From SB11 sp964584305 (GTDB taxonomy: Bacteria > Bacteroidota > Bacteroidia > UBA8524), in the NCBI GenBank assembly GCA_964584305.1, contig CAZOZL010000012.1, positions 3,233-67,232 of the forward strand: DNA of 64,000 nt, in the 5' to 3' direction. Below, piece after piece: positions 35,329-44,686 of this stretch. A program made the position numbers and the translations under genes. Numbering within the stretch: position 1 is the stretch's first letter; the number at the start of each line of letters is the position of its first letter. The notes under the pieces were generated by a model, which did not search any database, was not told where the DNA came from, and saw nothing but the letters and a program-made list of their open reading frames with translations.

Positions 35329-36717
35329 GTGATAATTAAACAAGTCATAAAATACATCAGTTTTGTATTCACATTAGTGATTGTGCTGCCTGCTACTGGG
35401 CAAGACTTAAAGTTTGATTATAACCTATTAGACAATCCTACCACTGATAAACGCCGTTTCGAGAGTTATTTTAAAACCATAAAAACCAAACGAGTTAAAC
35501 CTAGAAGACAAAAGGCTGCCGCATTGCAAAATGGCTATGCCAAATATGAGATTAAAAACCCAAAAGTATGGACTAAGCTGAAAGATAAAAATAAGGCTAC
35601 CCAAATAGAGGTGGTATATACCTTGTACCCCAAAGATTTGGGATTTTGGCTTACCCCATACCACCAGCTACTTGCTAATAGATTGAAAGCATTGTTTGAG
35701 ATTGACCCCAACCTAAACAATGTGAATATTAAATATATAATGGTTTTGCAAACCGATTGTAATAGCGATAAAGAAGCCCGAAAAATGTGGCACGGCATTT
35801 TAATACGCTATCGCCCCATGACCAAAAAAGAGTTGAAAGAAAGGGAGGCTGAAAATGGTGAAAATGAAAAAGAACTTGTACCTGGTATGCCCAGTGGCTA
35901 CTCCACCGTGAAGCGTTTTTTGAAAAGCGTAGGCGGAATGTACGATTCTGTTATTTATAAAGTGCTGAACCGAAATAGACAATGGAAAAACACAATATTG
36001 GTGAGTGACTGGACGGGAAGCAACTACCAATACGCAGCACAAGGTATAGTGTGGCATATGGAACACTTTAGCGAAAGCAATATTAAATACTTCTCGTTTT
36101 TTAATGATGGAAATGCCCTATCAGAGTTTGATAAAAAAGTAGGGGAAACAGGCGGTTTATACTTTGCCCCAGCATATAAAACCAGAAAGGTAGTTACTGC
36201 CTTTAAAACCAGTATGCGAAAGGGCTTAGGCGGCGAAATACCCGAAAACGATGTGGAAGCAGTTTTAAAATCGCTTGAAAAATACCCCGATGCTGAACAC
36301 GCTATATTAGTGGCTGATAATAGCCCTTTTAGAGATTTTGAATTAGTAGATAAGATAAAAGCACCTGTCCATGTGATATTGCAAGGGGCAGAATGGGGAA
36401 TAAACCCCCAATACATCAATTTAGCATATTTAACAGGCGGCTCGTTACATACCTTAAAAAAAGATTATGATGCTGATTTTTTTGCCAAAGGTGATACCTT
36501 AATTAATATAGATGGGTACGAGTTTTCATTAAATAAAATCCATAATTTATACCAGTGTAATAACCGCCGTATTTGCGAGGATTTAGAGGCTACCATTAAC
36601 CGAAAAGAAGCAGAAATATTGGCTGAACTAAAAACCAAATCAGGGTATAGAGGAATGCACAAAGATAAAAAAACAAAAGGCTTTAATAAATTTATACATT
36701 GGCTTTTTGGTGGTTAG
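35329..36717 (+). CDS. Exported protein with possible VWA-like domain, unknown function
   Basis: The 462-residue product starts at GTG with a signal peptide ending LPATGQ (about residue 25). The middle carries VSDWTGSNYQYAAQ (about residue 225), a DxTxS arrangement that could be a metal-ion-dependent adhesion site of a von Willebrand factor A-like fold, followed by a YFSFFNDG strand and later AILVADNS. The C-terminus is basic (HKDKKTKGFNKFIHWLFGG). No named family is clear. It stands alone between dgt and a lipoprotein gene. The VWA idea is an inference from strand order and one motif. Confidence 0.7.
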   Translation: MIIKQVIKYISFVFTLVIVLPATGQDLKFDYNLLDNPTTDKRRFESYFKTIKTKRVKPRRQKAAALQNGYAKYEIKNPKVWTKLKDKNKATQIEVVYTLYPKDLGFWLTPYHQLLANRLKALFEIDPNLNNVNIKYIMVLQTDCNSDKEARKMWHGILIRYRPMTKKELKEREAENGENEKELVPGMPSGYSTVKRFLKSVGGMYDSVIYKVLNRNRQWKNTILVSDWTGSNYQYAAQGIVWHMEHFSESNIKYFSFFNDGNALSEFDKKVGETGGLYFAPAYKTRKVVTAFKTSMRKGLGGEIPENDVEAVLKSLEKYPDAEHAILVADNSPFRDFELVDKIKAPVHVILQGAEWGINPQYINLAYLTGGSLHTLKKDYDADFFAKGDTLINIDGYEFSLNKIHNLYQCNNRRICEDLEATINRKEAEILAELKTKSGYRGMHKDKKTKGFNKFIHWLFGG

Positions 36718-36830
36718 TAGTAATGTAATATGGGTTTTTGTTCGTTTTATTTTTTTATTTGGGCTATTTTCACCAATTTTGAAAAAAAAGCTAACCATCA
36801 TTTTTTATTAAACTATAAAATAATTTAACT

Positions 36831-37685
36831 ATGAAAAAGACCTTAGTCTCACTATCTACTATATTAGCACTATTAACAATACTCTTTGTTACTTCTTGTA
36901 ATAAAGTGGAGGATGAAGTGCAAAATACAACCACCACTGCCGAAGATATAACACGTACCGAAGCCTATTTAGCTTCTATTTTTAATATTACCGAAGATGT
37001 AGCATCATCAGATGGGCGATTGAGCAAAACAGGTAGCTCTTTACTACCTGCGGGTGCAAAAATGGAATTTACAGACTCACTGTTTACTGATGGTGATGGT
37101 GTTGAATATTCTTTAGATTTTGGACCATTGCCGGGCTTGTTATCTTTGGATGGGGTAACACGTGCAGGCAAAATTGATGTTAAACAATCAGCACGATATA
37201 GTGATATAGGCGCAGTAGTTGAAGTGAATATACCCGAAAGCAACCAATTTTATGTAAGCACTACTGGCGGTATGACAATGATATCTGGTAAGGCTACTAT
37301 AACAAGAGTTTCAAAAGAACAATTAAACTTTAAAATAGAAAACGGTAAAGCAGAAAATGCCACAGACGGTGCTATGACTTTTAACTCAAACAAGGTTATT
37401 GTGCAAGAAGAACTGGGCGCAGCAGGTATTGCCGATGATGTTTTTAAAGCGGTAGGTAGTGGTGATGGTGTAAATACAAAAGGCAAAAACTATACTTGGA
37501 ACATTTCTGATACAGTAGTTAAGGTAGAAAAACCAAATTGCTCATTCCCTATACAAGGTATTATTGAATTAACCACTGAAGGAAGTACATATAAAATTGA
37601 TTTTTCACCTGATGCAAGTGCTTGTGATAAAAAAGTAGTAATTACTTTACCCAACGGCACAAAAATCCCTAAAACATTTAATTAA
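36831..37685 (+). CDS. Lipoprotein, unknown function
   Basis: The 284-residue protein has a lipoprotein signal ending FVTSC (about residue 23) then NKVEDE. The mature part is beta-rich and Gly/Asp-rich (TDSLFTDGDGVEYSLDFG, TTGGMTMISGKATITRVSK, NGKAENATDGAMTFNSNK), as expected for an outer-membrane or surface beta-sandwich. No enzyme motif and no T9SS domain are visible. It is monocistronic: a strong terminator follows 24 bp after the stop. Confidence 0.75.
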   Translation: MKKTLVSLSTILALLTILFVTSCNKVEDEVQNTTTTAEDITRTEAYLASIFNITEDVASSDGRLSKTGSSLLPAGAKMEFTDSLFTDGDGVEYSLDFGPLPGLLSLDGVTRAGKIDVKQSARYSDIGAVVEVNIPESNQFYVSTTGGMTMISGKATITRVSKEQLNFKIENGKAENATDGAMTFNSNKVIVQEELGAAGIADDVFKAVGSGDGVNTKGKNYTWNISDTVVKVEKPNCSFPIQGIIELTTEGSTYKIDFSPDASACDKKVVITLPNGTKIPKTFN

Positions 37686-37708
37686 ATAATAGTATAATCA
37701 CTATTTTT

Positions 37709-37750
37709 AATACGGCGTTTGCTTTAGCAAACGCCGTATTTTTATTTTAA
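37709..37750 (+). terminator. Strong intrinsic terminator
   Basis: A perfect 14-bp stem AATACGGCGTTTGC / GCAAACGCCGTATT with a TTTA loop, followed by TTTTATTTTA. It ends the lipoprotein gene and insulates lpxK. Confidence 0.93.
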
Positions 37751-37776
37751 GCCATTTAGTGCAACTTTGCAGCTTG

Positions 37777-38850
37777 GTGAAAACAGTAGCACAACTAAGA
37801 AAATTTTTACTTCCATTCTCGTGGCTATATGCAGGGTTTATGTGTGTACGCAACTGGGGGTTTGATAAAAAACTAACCCGCTCCTTTACCTTTAATTTTC
37901 CTGTAATAGGGGTAGGCAATCTTAGTACTGGCGGTACGGGCAAAACACCTCATATCGAGTTTATTATCTCACTATTAAAACATAAATACAAAATAGGTGT
38001 AGTAAGCAGAGGCTATGGGCGCAGTACCAAAGGCTTTTTTATGGTAAATGAAAACAGCGAAGCAAAAGCCGTAGGCGATGAACCACTGCAAATAAAACTA
38101 AACCACCCTGAAACATTTGTAGCCGTGGGCGAGCAACGCATAGTAGCCATTCCATCACTATTGCACGAAGCCCCCGAAACACAAGTAGTACTGCTTGATG
38201 ATGCCTACCAGCACCGCTATGTACAAGCAGGTTTGTATATATTGCTTAGTGATTATAGTGCTATGTTTTATGATGATAATGTGCTGCCTGCGGGTAACTT
38301 GCGTGAAGCAAAAGCTGGCTATAAGCGTGCACAAATTATTGTGGTTACAAAATGCCCGCCCGATATTACTGCTGCTGAAAAGGAGACTATCATAAAAAAA
38401 ATAAACCCTTTGCCCCATCAACATATAGTATTTAGCTACTTGCAATATGGCAAACCTTATCACTTTAATGATAGCAGCAAAACACTAAATAAAGTAGAGG
38501 ATAAAAATGTATTATTTTTTGCTGGAATAGCGAATACCGTTTCGGTAGAAAAATATTTAGCCAGAGAAACGAAAAAATATAAGGCTATTAAACTGGCAGA
38601 TCATTATAAATACAACAAACACAACCTTAAAGATTTGGATAAGCGTCTTAGTAATTGGGAAGCAGAAAACAAAGTAATGCTAACCACCCAAAAAGATGCT
38701 GTGAAACTAAATAGCGAGCAGCTTAAAGAAATTACCAAAAATTGGGATTTATACGTGTTGCCAATAGAAATAGGAATGAGCGACAGCGATAAACAAGTAT
38801 TTGAAACAAGTATTGAAACTTATATACAAAAAGAACTGTCTAACAATTAA
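37777..38850 (+). CDS. lpxK: Tetraacyldisaccharide 4'-kinase (lipid A synthesis)
   Basis: LpxK phosphorylates the lipid A precursor at the inner membrane. Motifs: PFSWLYAGFMCVRNWGFD (membrane-contacting N-terminus), GVGNLSTGGTGKTP (Walker A-like), VVSRGYGRSTKG, and VVLLDDAYQHRYV, where the DDAxQHR block is diagnostic. The GTG at 37777 is preferred (357 residues, MKTVAQLRKFLLPF), since the frame's earlier GTG 37759 lies upstream of a near-consensus -7 box (CAACTTTG, 37762-37769). It is followed after 16 bp by a choice-of-anchor B protein and then a porin: an envelope operon. Confidence 0.93.
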   Translation: MKTVAQLRKFLLPFSWLYAGFMCVRNWGFDKKLTRSFTFNFPVIGVGNLSTGGTGKTPHIEFIISLLKHKYKIGVVSRGYGRSTKGFFMVNENSEAKAVGDEPLQIKLNHPETFVAVGEQRIVAIPSLLHEAPETQVVLLDDAYQHRYVQAGLYILLSDYSAMFYDDNVLPAGNLREAKAGYKRAQIIVVTKCPPDITAAEKETIIKKINPLPHQHIVFSYLQYGKPYHFNDSSKTLNKVEDKNVLFFAGIANTVSVEKYLARETKKYKAIKLADHYKYNKHNLKDLDKRLSNWEAENKVMLTTQKDAVKLNSEQLKEITKNWDLYVLPIEIGMSDSDKQVFETSIETYIQKELSNN

Positions 38851-38866
38851 AGAACGAGAACAATAA

Positions 38867-40279
38867 ATGAAACTAAGCCGTATTCTGTTTTTTTTAGTGA
38901 TAAGCCTAATAAGCCTATCAAGTGAAGCACAAAAACCACTAAAGCATAATGAGTTTAATATGTTTCATCTATCACGGTGGGATGATGATAGCTTGGCAAG
39001 CAATGGCATACAAACCTTTAACTCTTGCTGGGGCTGGTACGATAGTACAAACAAGCGTGAGTACGCTATATTAGGCTCAATAGATAGTACATACTTTTTT
39101 GATGTTACAGACCCTTTCAACCCTGTAAAATGTGATGTAGAGGCAGGTAGAGGCAGGTTTTCTACGTGGCGTGATTATGATACTTATGGAAAGTATTGCT
39201 ACGCCGTGCAAGATGCCAGTATAGGGTCGTTACAAATTTTTGATATGAGTTATTTGCCCGATTCTGTACATAAAGTATATGATAGCGACTCGTTACTATA
39301 CCGCGCCCATACTATTTTTGTAGAGGGAGACAGGCTGTATTGCAATTCTGTTACTACCAACTTTGGTACACGCAGGGCAATGCAAATATTATCGCTCAAA
39401 AACCCCGAACGTCCAAAACTGATAGGGGTACTTACACCACCCATATTTGGCGGCGCACCTGCTTTTAATTTTTGTCATGATGTTCATGTAAGAAATGATA
39501 CGGCATATTGCTCTGGTGAAACCTCTGGCGTATATATTTACGATGTTAGTAACCCCTCTAATGCTAAACTTTTAGCTACCATAACTGATTATCCTGAAAA
39601 GGGCTATAACCATAGCTCGTGGTTAAGCGATGACGGAAATACACTAATATTTGTTGATGAAAATTTTGGCTTAGGCATAAAATCCTACGATATTAGCGAT
39701 TTTAATAATATCGAATTGCAATCAGTATTCCGCTCAAATGTTGGGGCGGTGGTACACAATCCTTATATTAAAGGAGATTTTTTATACGTTTCGTATTATG
39801 AAGATGGGGTGTATATTTTTGATATTTCAAACCCAAAAAAGCCTAAACTAACTGCTTTTTTTGACACCTATCCGCAAAATAATGAGGGAGAATATAATGG
39901 TTTTTATGGGTGCTGGTCGGTATATCCTTTTTTGCCATCGGGTATTATTTTGGCTTCAGACCAAAGGAACGGCTTGTTTGTATTAAAATCTGATGTGCTA
40001 AACTCTACCAAAGAAGTAGGCATTCAAGATTTTAAAATATATCCCAACCCACTAAGTAGTGATAAGCTACACATCAATATTTTTAACCAAAACGAGAAAA
40101 AAGTTACCATTTTAGTAACTAATACTTTGGGGGCAAAGGTGTATGCTAAACAACATATTATTGAAAACGGAATAAACAATATAGAGATAAAGATGCCATC
40201 ACATTTAAAGCAAGGCATATATTTTGTTACAATTACGGGTAGAATTAGCAATATTTGCAAGAAAATTCTAAAACCGTAA
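38867..40279 (+). CDS. Choice-of-anchor B protein with T9SS type A sorting domain
   Basis: The 470-residue protein has a signal peptide ending SSEAQ, then LVIVD-like propeller repeats (CWGWYDSTNKREYAILGS, YFFDVTDPFNPVKCD, YIYDVSNPSNAKLLA, YIFDISNPKKPKLTAF), matching the choice-of-anchor B family. The last 85 residues (FKIYPNPLSSDKLHINIF to KKILKP) are a T9SS type A sorting domain, so it should reach the cell surface. Role unknown; the family is exported and often anchored. It sits 16 bp after lpxK and 10 bp before the porin gene. Confidence 0.85.
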   Translation: MKLSRILFFLVISLISLSSEAQKPLKHNEFNMFHLSRWDDDSLASNGIQTFNSCWGWYDSTNKREYAILGSIDSTYFFDVTDPFNPVKCDVEAGRGRFSTWRDYDTYGKYCYAVQDASIGSLQIFDMSYLPDSVHKVYDSDSLLYRAHTIFVEGDRLYCNSVTTNFGTRRAMQILSLKNPERPKLIGVLTPPIFGGAPAFNFCHDVHVRNDTAYCSGETSGVYIYDVSNPSNAKLLATITDYPEKGYNHSSWLSDDGNTLIFVDENFGLGIKSYDISDFNNIELQSVFRSNVGAVVHNPYIKGDFLYVSYYEDGVYIFDISNPKKPKLTAFFDTYPQNNEGEYNGFYGCWSVYPFLPSGIILASDQRNGLFVLKSDVLNSTKEVGIQDFKIYPNPLSSDKLHINIFNQNEKKVTILVTNTLGAKVYAKQHIIENGINNIEIKMPSHLKQGIYFVTITGRISNICKKILKP

Positions 40280-40289
40280 GCGTTATTGA

Positions 40290-42236
40290 ATGTCTCAGCC
40301 CCTGCCCCGTATTTATAAGAGCCTACTTTTTTCACTCCTTATATTTTGGAGTGTAGTTACCCAAGCACAGCTAACAGAGCGGTACAAGAAAATAAACTTG
40401 TTGCCTAAAAGCAGCTTGTTGTTGGCTATTGATAGTCTTTCACATCCTGATACTATTCCTAATAGGTTTCAGCAATACCACCCACTATATAGAAATGAGA
40501 TTGCCTTTTTAGATCAAGGCAATATAGTATCGGCATATAAACCTTTATTGTTTAATGCTGAACGGAAAAGTGGATTTGATATGGGAATTCACCAAGCGTT
40601 TGGGCAATACCTTTTTACGCCTGATAAAATGCGGCTGTATAAAGTACGCCGTGCCTATACCGCTTTGTTTTATGCGCAAGGCGGCGAGGAGTTTCTTACC
40701 TTAAAAGCACTGCACACCCAAAATATTAAACCCAACTGGAATATTGGGATAGATTATAGGCGAATAAAAAGTAATGGTTTCCAGCAAAGACAATTAACGG
40801 GCGTGTACAATACCCGCTTATATAGCTGGTATCACAGTCCTGATGAGAAATACCACTTAATAGTTAATGCTACATGGAATAGAATACGCAACGAAGAAAA
40901 TGGCGGTATAGCCAGCGATTCTGCATTTGAAGCCAATTCTGGCATTAGCCAAGTAGATGTGCGACTGGGAGATGAGGTAGATGAAGTGAAAAACTACATT
41001 AAAACCAATGATTACCGCATTACCAATATGTGGCGATTGGGCAAGAAAAGGCAACTAAAATATTTTTTACCAGAAACAGGTACTTGGGCATTTGACACTT
41101 CACAAACACTTGTGCCTAACTATGTAGTAACGCACGAATTTGCATATACAGGGAATAGATACTTATTTACCGATTTAAGTTTTGATACAGGTACTTATTA
41201 CCCTTTTGCATTATTTAATAATGAGCAAACCTTCGATTCTATTCAGCACAATGTAATTAGCAACTCCATCACTATTGCTACCGCCCCATTTATGAGCTAC
41301 TTACGAGATAGTTTACCCGTAAAAAAAGCATTGCTTGTAAATGCCACAGCAGGCTATGATTACCATACCATTGCATGGCAAAAGCAAAGCAGGGCTGCAT
41401 ATAACAATACCTACGTAGGCGGAAGCATAAGTACTAACCCATATTTACAGTTTCCCATAACTTTTAAAGCCGAAGGGAAATTTTGGCTAACGGGTTATAA
41501 CCAAGCTGATTATAAAGTAAAAGGGCAACTAAGTATAAATATAGGGAATATAGCTATTGATGGAGGGGCTTTGTTTCAAGCCTATGAACCACAAATAACA
41601 CAATTTTTCTTTTTGGGAAATCATAATTTTTGGGAATATGGTTTTGATAAAACATTTGTCAATACTATTTCGGCAGGGCTACGCACCAAACGGCTGAAAA
41701 ACAATTATTACCTCACAGTGAAACAACAGCTTGTAAATAACTATATCTATTTTGATACCTCACTAATTGCACAACAAGAAGCAAAAGCCATTAGCATAAC
41801 CAGTTTAAATTTTAGGAAAAAATTTAACATTGGAAAATTTTATCTTGATAATAATATAACTGCCCAAGTAACTACCAATACTGAAGTGATGCGAATACCT
41901 ACAATAACCACGCGGAACACATTGTATTTTCAGGGGCATTTATTTAAAAAGGCAATGTATGCACAAATTGGGGTGGAGTTTTTTTACTACTCACAAATTG
42001 CTGCGGATACCTACGACCCCGAAACCCGACAGTTTTACTTGCAAAATAGGGTGAATATTGGCAACTACCCATTGTTTAATGCTTTTATAAACGGACATAT
42101 CCGCAATTTTTCTCTTTTCTTGAAAATGGAACACGTAAGCGAAGGTTTGTTTGGAAACCGATATTATGCCTCACCTCATAACCCATTAGATGGGCGGGTA
42201 TTTCGCTTAGGTATTTCTTGGAAATTTTTTGATTAA
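40290..42236 (+). CDS. Putative porin (Porin_10-like outer-membrane beta-barrel)
   Basis: The 648-residue protein has a signal peptide ending VVTQAQ and long runs of amphipathic strands, with regular aromatic belts (FDMGIHQAFGQYLF, WNIGIDYRRIKSNG, LFLKMEHVSEGLFGNRY) and a C-terminal Phe-rich strand (RLGISWKFFD). This agrees with the Bacteroidota putative-porin family PF14121 as I remember it. The solute is unknown. It is the third gene of the lpxK unit (10-bp gap). A 261-bp gap with a repeat follows. Confidence 0.82.
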   Translation: MSQPLPRIYKSLLFSLLIFWSVVTQAQLTERYKKINLLPKSSLLLAIDSLSHPDTIPNRFQQYHPLYRNEIAFLDQGNIVSAYKPLLFNAERKSGFDMGIHQAFGQYLFTPDKMRLYKVRRAYTALFYAQGGEEFLTLKALHTQNIKPNWNIGIDYRRIKSNGFQQRQLTGVYNTRLYSWYHSPDEKYHLIVNATWNRIRNEENGGIASDSAFEANSGISQVDVRLGDEVDEVKNYIKTNDYRITNMWRLGKKRQLKYFLPETGTWAFDTSQTLVPNYVVTHEFAYTGNRYLFTDLSFDTGTYYPFALFNNEQTFDSIQHNVISNSITIATAPFMSYLRDSLPVKKALLVNATAGYDYHTIAWQKQSRAAYNNTYVGGSISTNPYLQFPITFKAEGKFWLTGYNQADYKVKGQLSINIGNIAIDGGALFQAYEPQITQFFFLGNHNFWEYGFDKTFVNTISAGLRTKRLKNNYYLTVKQQLVNNYIYFDTSLIAQQEAKAISITSLNFRKKFNIGKFYLDNNITAQVTTNTEVMRIPTITTRNTLYFQGHLFKKAMYAQIGVEFFYYSQIAADTYDPETRQFYLQNRVNIGNYPLFNAFINGHIRNFSLFLKMEHVSEGLFGNRYYASPHNPLDGRVFRLGISWKFFD

Positions 42237-42343
42237 TAGGATTATGTTGAGACTACCTTATGAAGTGGGACTTAATCCCCGCTTTAGACTATAATTTTAA
42301 AAGAAACTAAGACCAGCAAGGGTTATATTTTTTTTAAAAGTAC

Positions 42344-42402
42344 GTTAAAAGCCTTATAATTCTCTATAAGCGATAGGTTGAAACCTACCGCTTATGAGAA
42401 TT
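42344..42402 (-). repeat. Intergenic modular repeat, copy G (module M4) with a long hairpin
   Basis: An imperfect palindrome of 45 bp (42358-42402) runs AATTCTC, ATAAGCG, TAGGTT, GA, AACCTA, CGCTTAT, GAGAATT. It matches copy A (1-60) through TAAAAGCC, a TATAA stretch and AGGTTGAAACCT-CCGC. Compared with CAGGTT/AACCTG in copies A and B, this copy has TAGGTT/AACCTA, a compensatory change that keeps the stem. The gap 42237-42497 holds no gene. Confidence 0.75.
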
Positions 42403-42497
42403 ACAGTGCAAGATTTTACTCCTATTTTTATAGGCAAATCTTATAGGTAACACTATACGTATCGGCATAAACAAACCCGCCCGTGCCATTTTATACT

Positions 42498-43466
42498 CTA
42501 TGCAGTGGCATTAAGCTCTGCGAAAAAATCAATAATTTTAGTAGCTAATTCACTCCCTATTTTCACTTGCGCTTCATTGGTAGATGCGCCTACGTGTGCG
42601 CTCACAGATACTTTAGGGTGTTTTAATAGTGTATCATCTACTGGTGGCTCTTTTTCAAATACATCCAAACCTGCAAAAGCTATTTTTCCACTTTCAAGTG
42701 CGGCTAATAATGCGCTTTCGCTTACAGCACCACCACGTGCGCAGTTTACTATGCCAGCACCATTTTTCATTATATCTATTTCAGCTTCACCAATTACAGG
42801 TGTATCACCTTGGTTAAAAGGGACGTGCAACGATACAAAGTCAGCATTTTTTAATAGTTCTTCTTTGCTAACGGTAGTTATAGGTACTTTAACCTTGTGG
42901 TTATTGCCTAAGTATAGTGTAAGTTCAGTTTTTTCTACATATGGGTCAAAAGCTAATACATTCATACCCAAGCCTATTGTTATTTTTGCTACCTCTTGCC
43001 CAATGCGCCCAAAACCTATAATACCCATAGTTTTGCCTTGCAGTTCAATACCTTTTGATGCTTTTTTAATGGCTCCAAATTTTTCTTTTCCTTCGGTGGG
43101 CATCTGGCGGTTGCTTTGTACTAAATTACGGGTAATGGCAAACAAATGCCCAAATACCAACTCGGCTACCGATACTGATGATGCGGCAGGCGTATTTACT
43201 ACACGAATGCCTTTTCTGCGAGCATATTCTACATCAATATTATCCATGCCTACACCACCCCGCCCAATTAGCTTAATATTAGGGCAAGCATCAATCAAAT
43301 CTTTTCTAATTTTTGTGGCACTACGCACAGTAACTCCATCAAAATTTTTTAACTCGTTAACAAGGTTTTCTTGGGCAACATTTTCTGTTACCACTTCAAA
43401 GCCTGCATCTTCAAGCATCTTTTTTCCTATTGGGTCTATTCCGTCGTTGGCTAATATTTTAGGCAT
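42498..43466 (-). CDS. serA: D-3-phosphoglycerate dehydrogenase, short form without ACT domain
   Basis: First step of serine synthesis: 3-phosphoglycerate to phosphohydroxypyruvate with NAD. The 322-residue protein has GRGGVGMDNID (substrate-binding region), the NAD fold MGIIGFGRIGQEVA (about 147-160), INCARGG-like VNCARGGAVSES (about 240) and the catalytic His in SAHVGASTNEAQ (about 293). It stops where the core ends; the regulatory ACT domain of long SerA forms is absent, so serine feedback through ACT is not expected. SerC is next, 56 bp upstream on the same strand: a serA-serC operon is likely. Confidence 0.95.
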   Translation of the reverse strand: MPKILANDGIDPIGKKMLEDAGFEVVTENVAQENLVNELKNFDGVTVRSATKIRKDLIDACPNIKLIGRGGVGMDNIDVEYARRKGIRVVNTPAASSVSVAELVFGHLFAITRNLVQSNRQMPTEGKEKFGAIKKASKGIELQGKTMGIIGFGRIGQEVAKITIGLGMNVLAFDPYVEKTELTLYLGNNHKVKVPITTVSKEELLKNADFVSLHVPFNQGDTPVIGEAEIDIMKNGAGIVNCARGGAVSESALLAALESGKIAFAGLDVFEKEPPVDDTLLKHPKVSVSAHVGASTNEAQVKIGSELATKIIDFFAELNATA

Positions 43467-43522
43467 TTTTTATTAATTTTTATGTTTACTTTTTTGGGTT
43501 CAGGTCTTAAAATAAATGGCAA

Positions 43523-44608
43523 TTAGGCAGAAACCCCATTTTTCATTTGTTCAAATTGTTTCATGGTATCTATTAGTACATTTATACTCTCAATAGGCAG
43601 TGCATTATAGGTTGATGCTCTAAAACCACCCACACTTCTATGCCCTTTAAGTCCACTTAAATTATTGGTTTTGCATAAGTCAAGAAACTCATCCTGCAGG
43701 CTATTATCTTTAAGCACAAAAGTTACATTCATTTTACTACGGTCTTCAACGGCAGTAGTTCCTTCAAACAAAGGGTTACGGTCTATTTCACCATAAATGG
43801 CGTTTGCTTTTTCTGTATTGCGTTTTTCCATTGCTGTAACACCGCCCATTTCTTTTACCCATTTAAGCGTTTGTAGTAAAACATATATTGGAAATACAGG
43901 GGGGGTATTGTACATTGACCCGCCTTTTATATGTGTTTGGTAGTTGAGCATAGTAGGTATTGTGCGGTTTACTTTACCCAAAACATCATTACGAACAATA
44001 ACTAAAGTAGCTCCCGCAGGTCCCATATTTTTTTGTGCGCCTGCATATATTAAAGCAAATTTTGATACATCAACAGGGCGGCTAAATATATCGCTCGACA
44101 TATCACAAACAACATCTATTGGAGAATCGGGAAATTCCTGCATTTGTGTACCAAAAATGGTATTGTTTGATGTAATGTGCAAGTATTTTGCATCCGTTGG
44201 GATGGTGTACCCTTTGGGGATGTATGAGAAGTTTTTATCTTCAGAACTGGCTATGGTATTCACATTACCATACAGTTTAGCTTCTTTAGCAGCTTTACCT
44301 GCCCAAGAGCCTGTATTAACATACGTAGCCGTTTCATTATCGCCCAATAGGTTAGCGGCTATCATAGTAAACTGTGTACTAGCCCCACCTTGAAGAAATA
44401 ATATTGAATACCCATCAGGAACACTAAAAAGCTCTTTTACATTTGCAGTTGCTTCATCCATAACAGCTACAAACTCTTTACTTCTGTGTGAAACCTCGAT
44501 TAATGATAAACCTGTACCTGCAAAGTTACGGAGTGCTTCTATGGAATTATCAATGGCTGATTGCGGGAGAATTGCTGGGCCTGCGCTAAAATTATGGACT
44601 TTTGTCAT
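43523..44608 (-). CDS. serC: Phosphoserine aminotransferase
   Basis: Second step of serine synthesis, a PLP-dependent class V aminotransferase. Motifs: FSAGPAILP at the N-terminus, LFLQGGASTQFTMIA (phosphate/PLP pocket, about 77-91), and the PLP Lys in YAGAQKNMGPAGATLVIV (about 195), and the C-terminal GLKGHRSVGGFRASTYNA (substrate phosphate-binding His/Arg). The 361-residue length is normal. It lies directly upstream of serA on the same strand. The pathway end, phosphoserine phosphatase, is not in the window. Confidence 0.97.
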   Translation of the reverse strand: MTKVHNFSAGPAILPQSAIDNSIEALRNFAGTGLSLIEVSHRSKEFVAVMDEATANVKELFSVPDGYSILFLQGGASTQFTMIAANLLGDNETATYVNTGSWAGKAAKEAKLYGNVNTIASSEDKNFSYIPKGYTIPTDAKYLHITSNNTIFGTQMQEFPDSPIDVVCDMSSDIFSRPVDVSKFALIYAGAQKNMGPAGATLVIVRNDVLGKVNRTIPTMLNYQTHIKGGSMYNTPPVFPIYVLLQTLKWVKEMGGVTAMEKRNTEKANAIYGEIDRNPLFEGTTAVEDRSKMNVTFVLKDNSLQDEFLDLCKTNNLSGLKGHRSVGGFRASTYNALPIESINVLIDTMKQFEQMKNGVSA

Positions 44609-44672
44609 GATTTGGTTTGGATTTTACTGCGAATTTAGCGCATTTATGTTACTTTAATAAAAAGCTAAAGAC

Positions 44673-44680
44673 TAAATTTG
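44673..44680 (+). promoter_or_regulatory. -7 promoter box TAAATTTG
   Basis: Exact TAnnTTTG match. Its TTG end is in frame with the next gene and would be a false start codon; ATG 44687 lies just downstream. Confidence 0.55.
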
Positions 44681-44686
44681 AACTCT

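Noticed and set aside
42505..43476. Long open frame (323 codons) on the plus strand opposite serA
   Set aside because: It is the mirror of serA codon bias; serA itself has all family motifs, and the antisense product has no recognisable domain.
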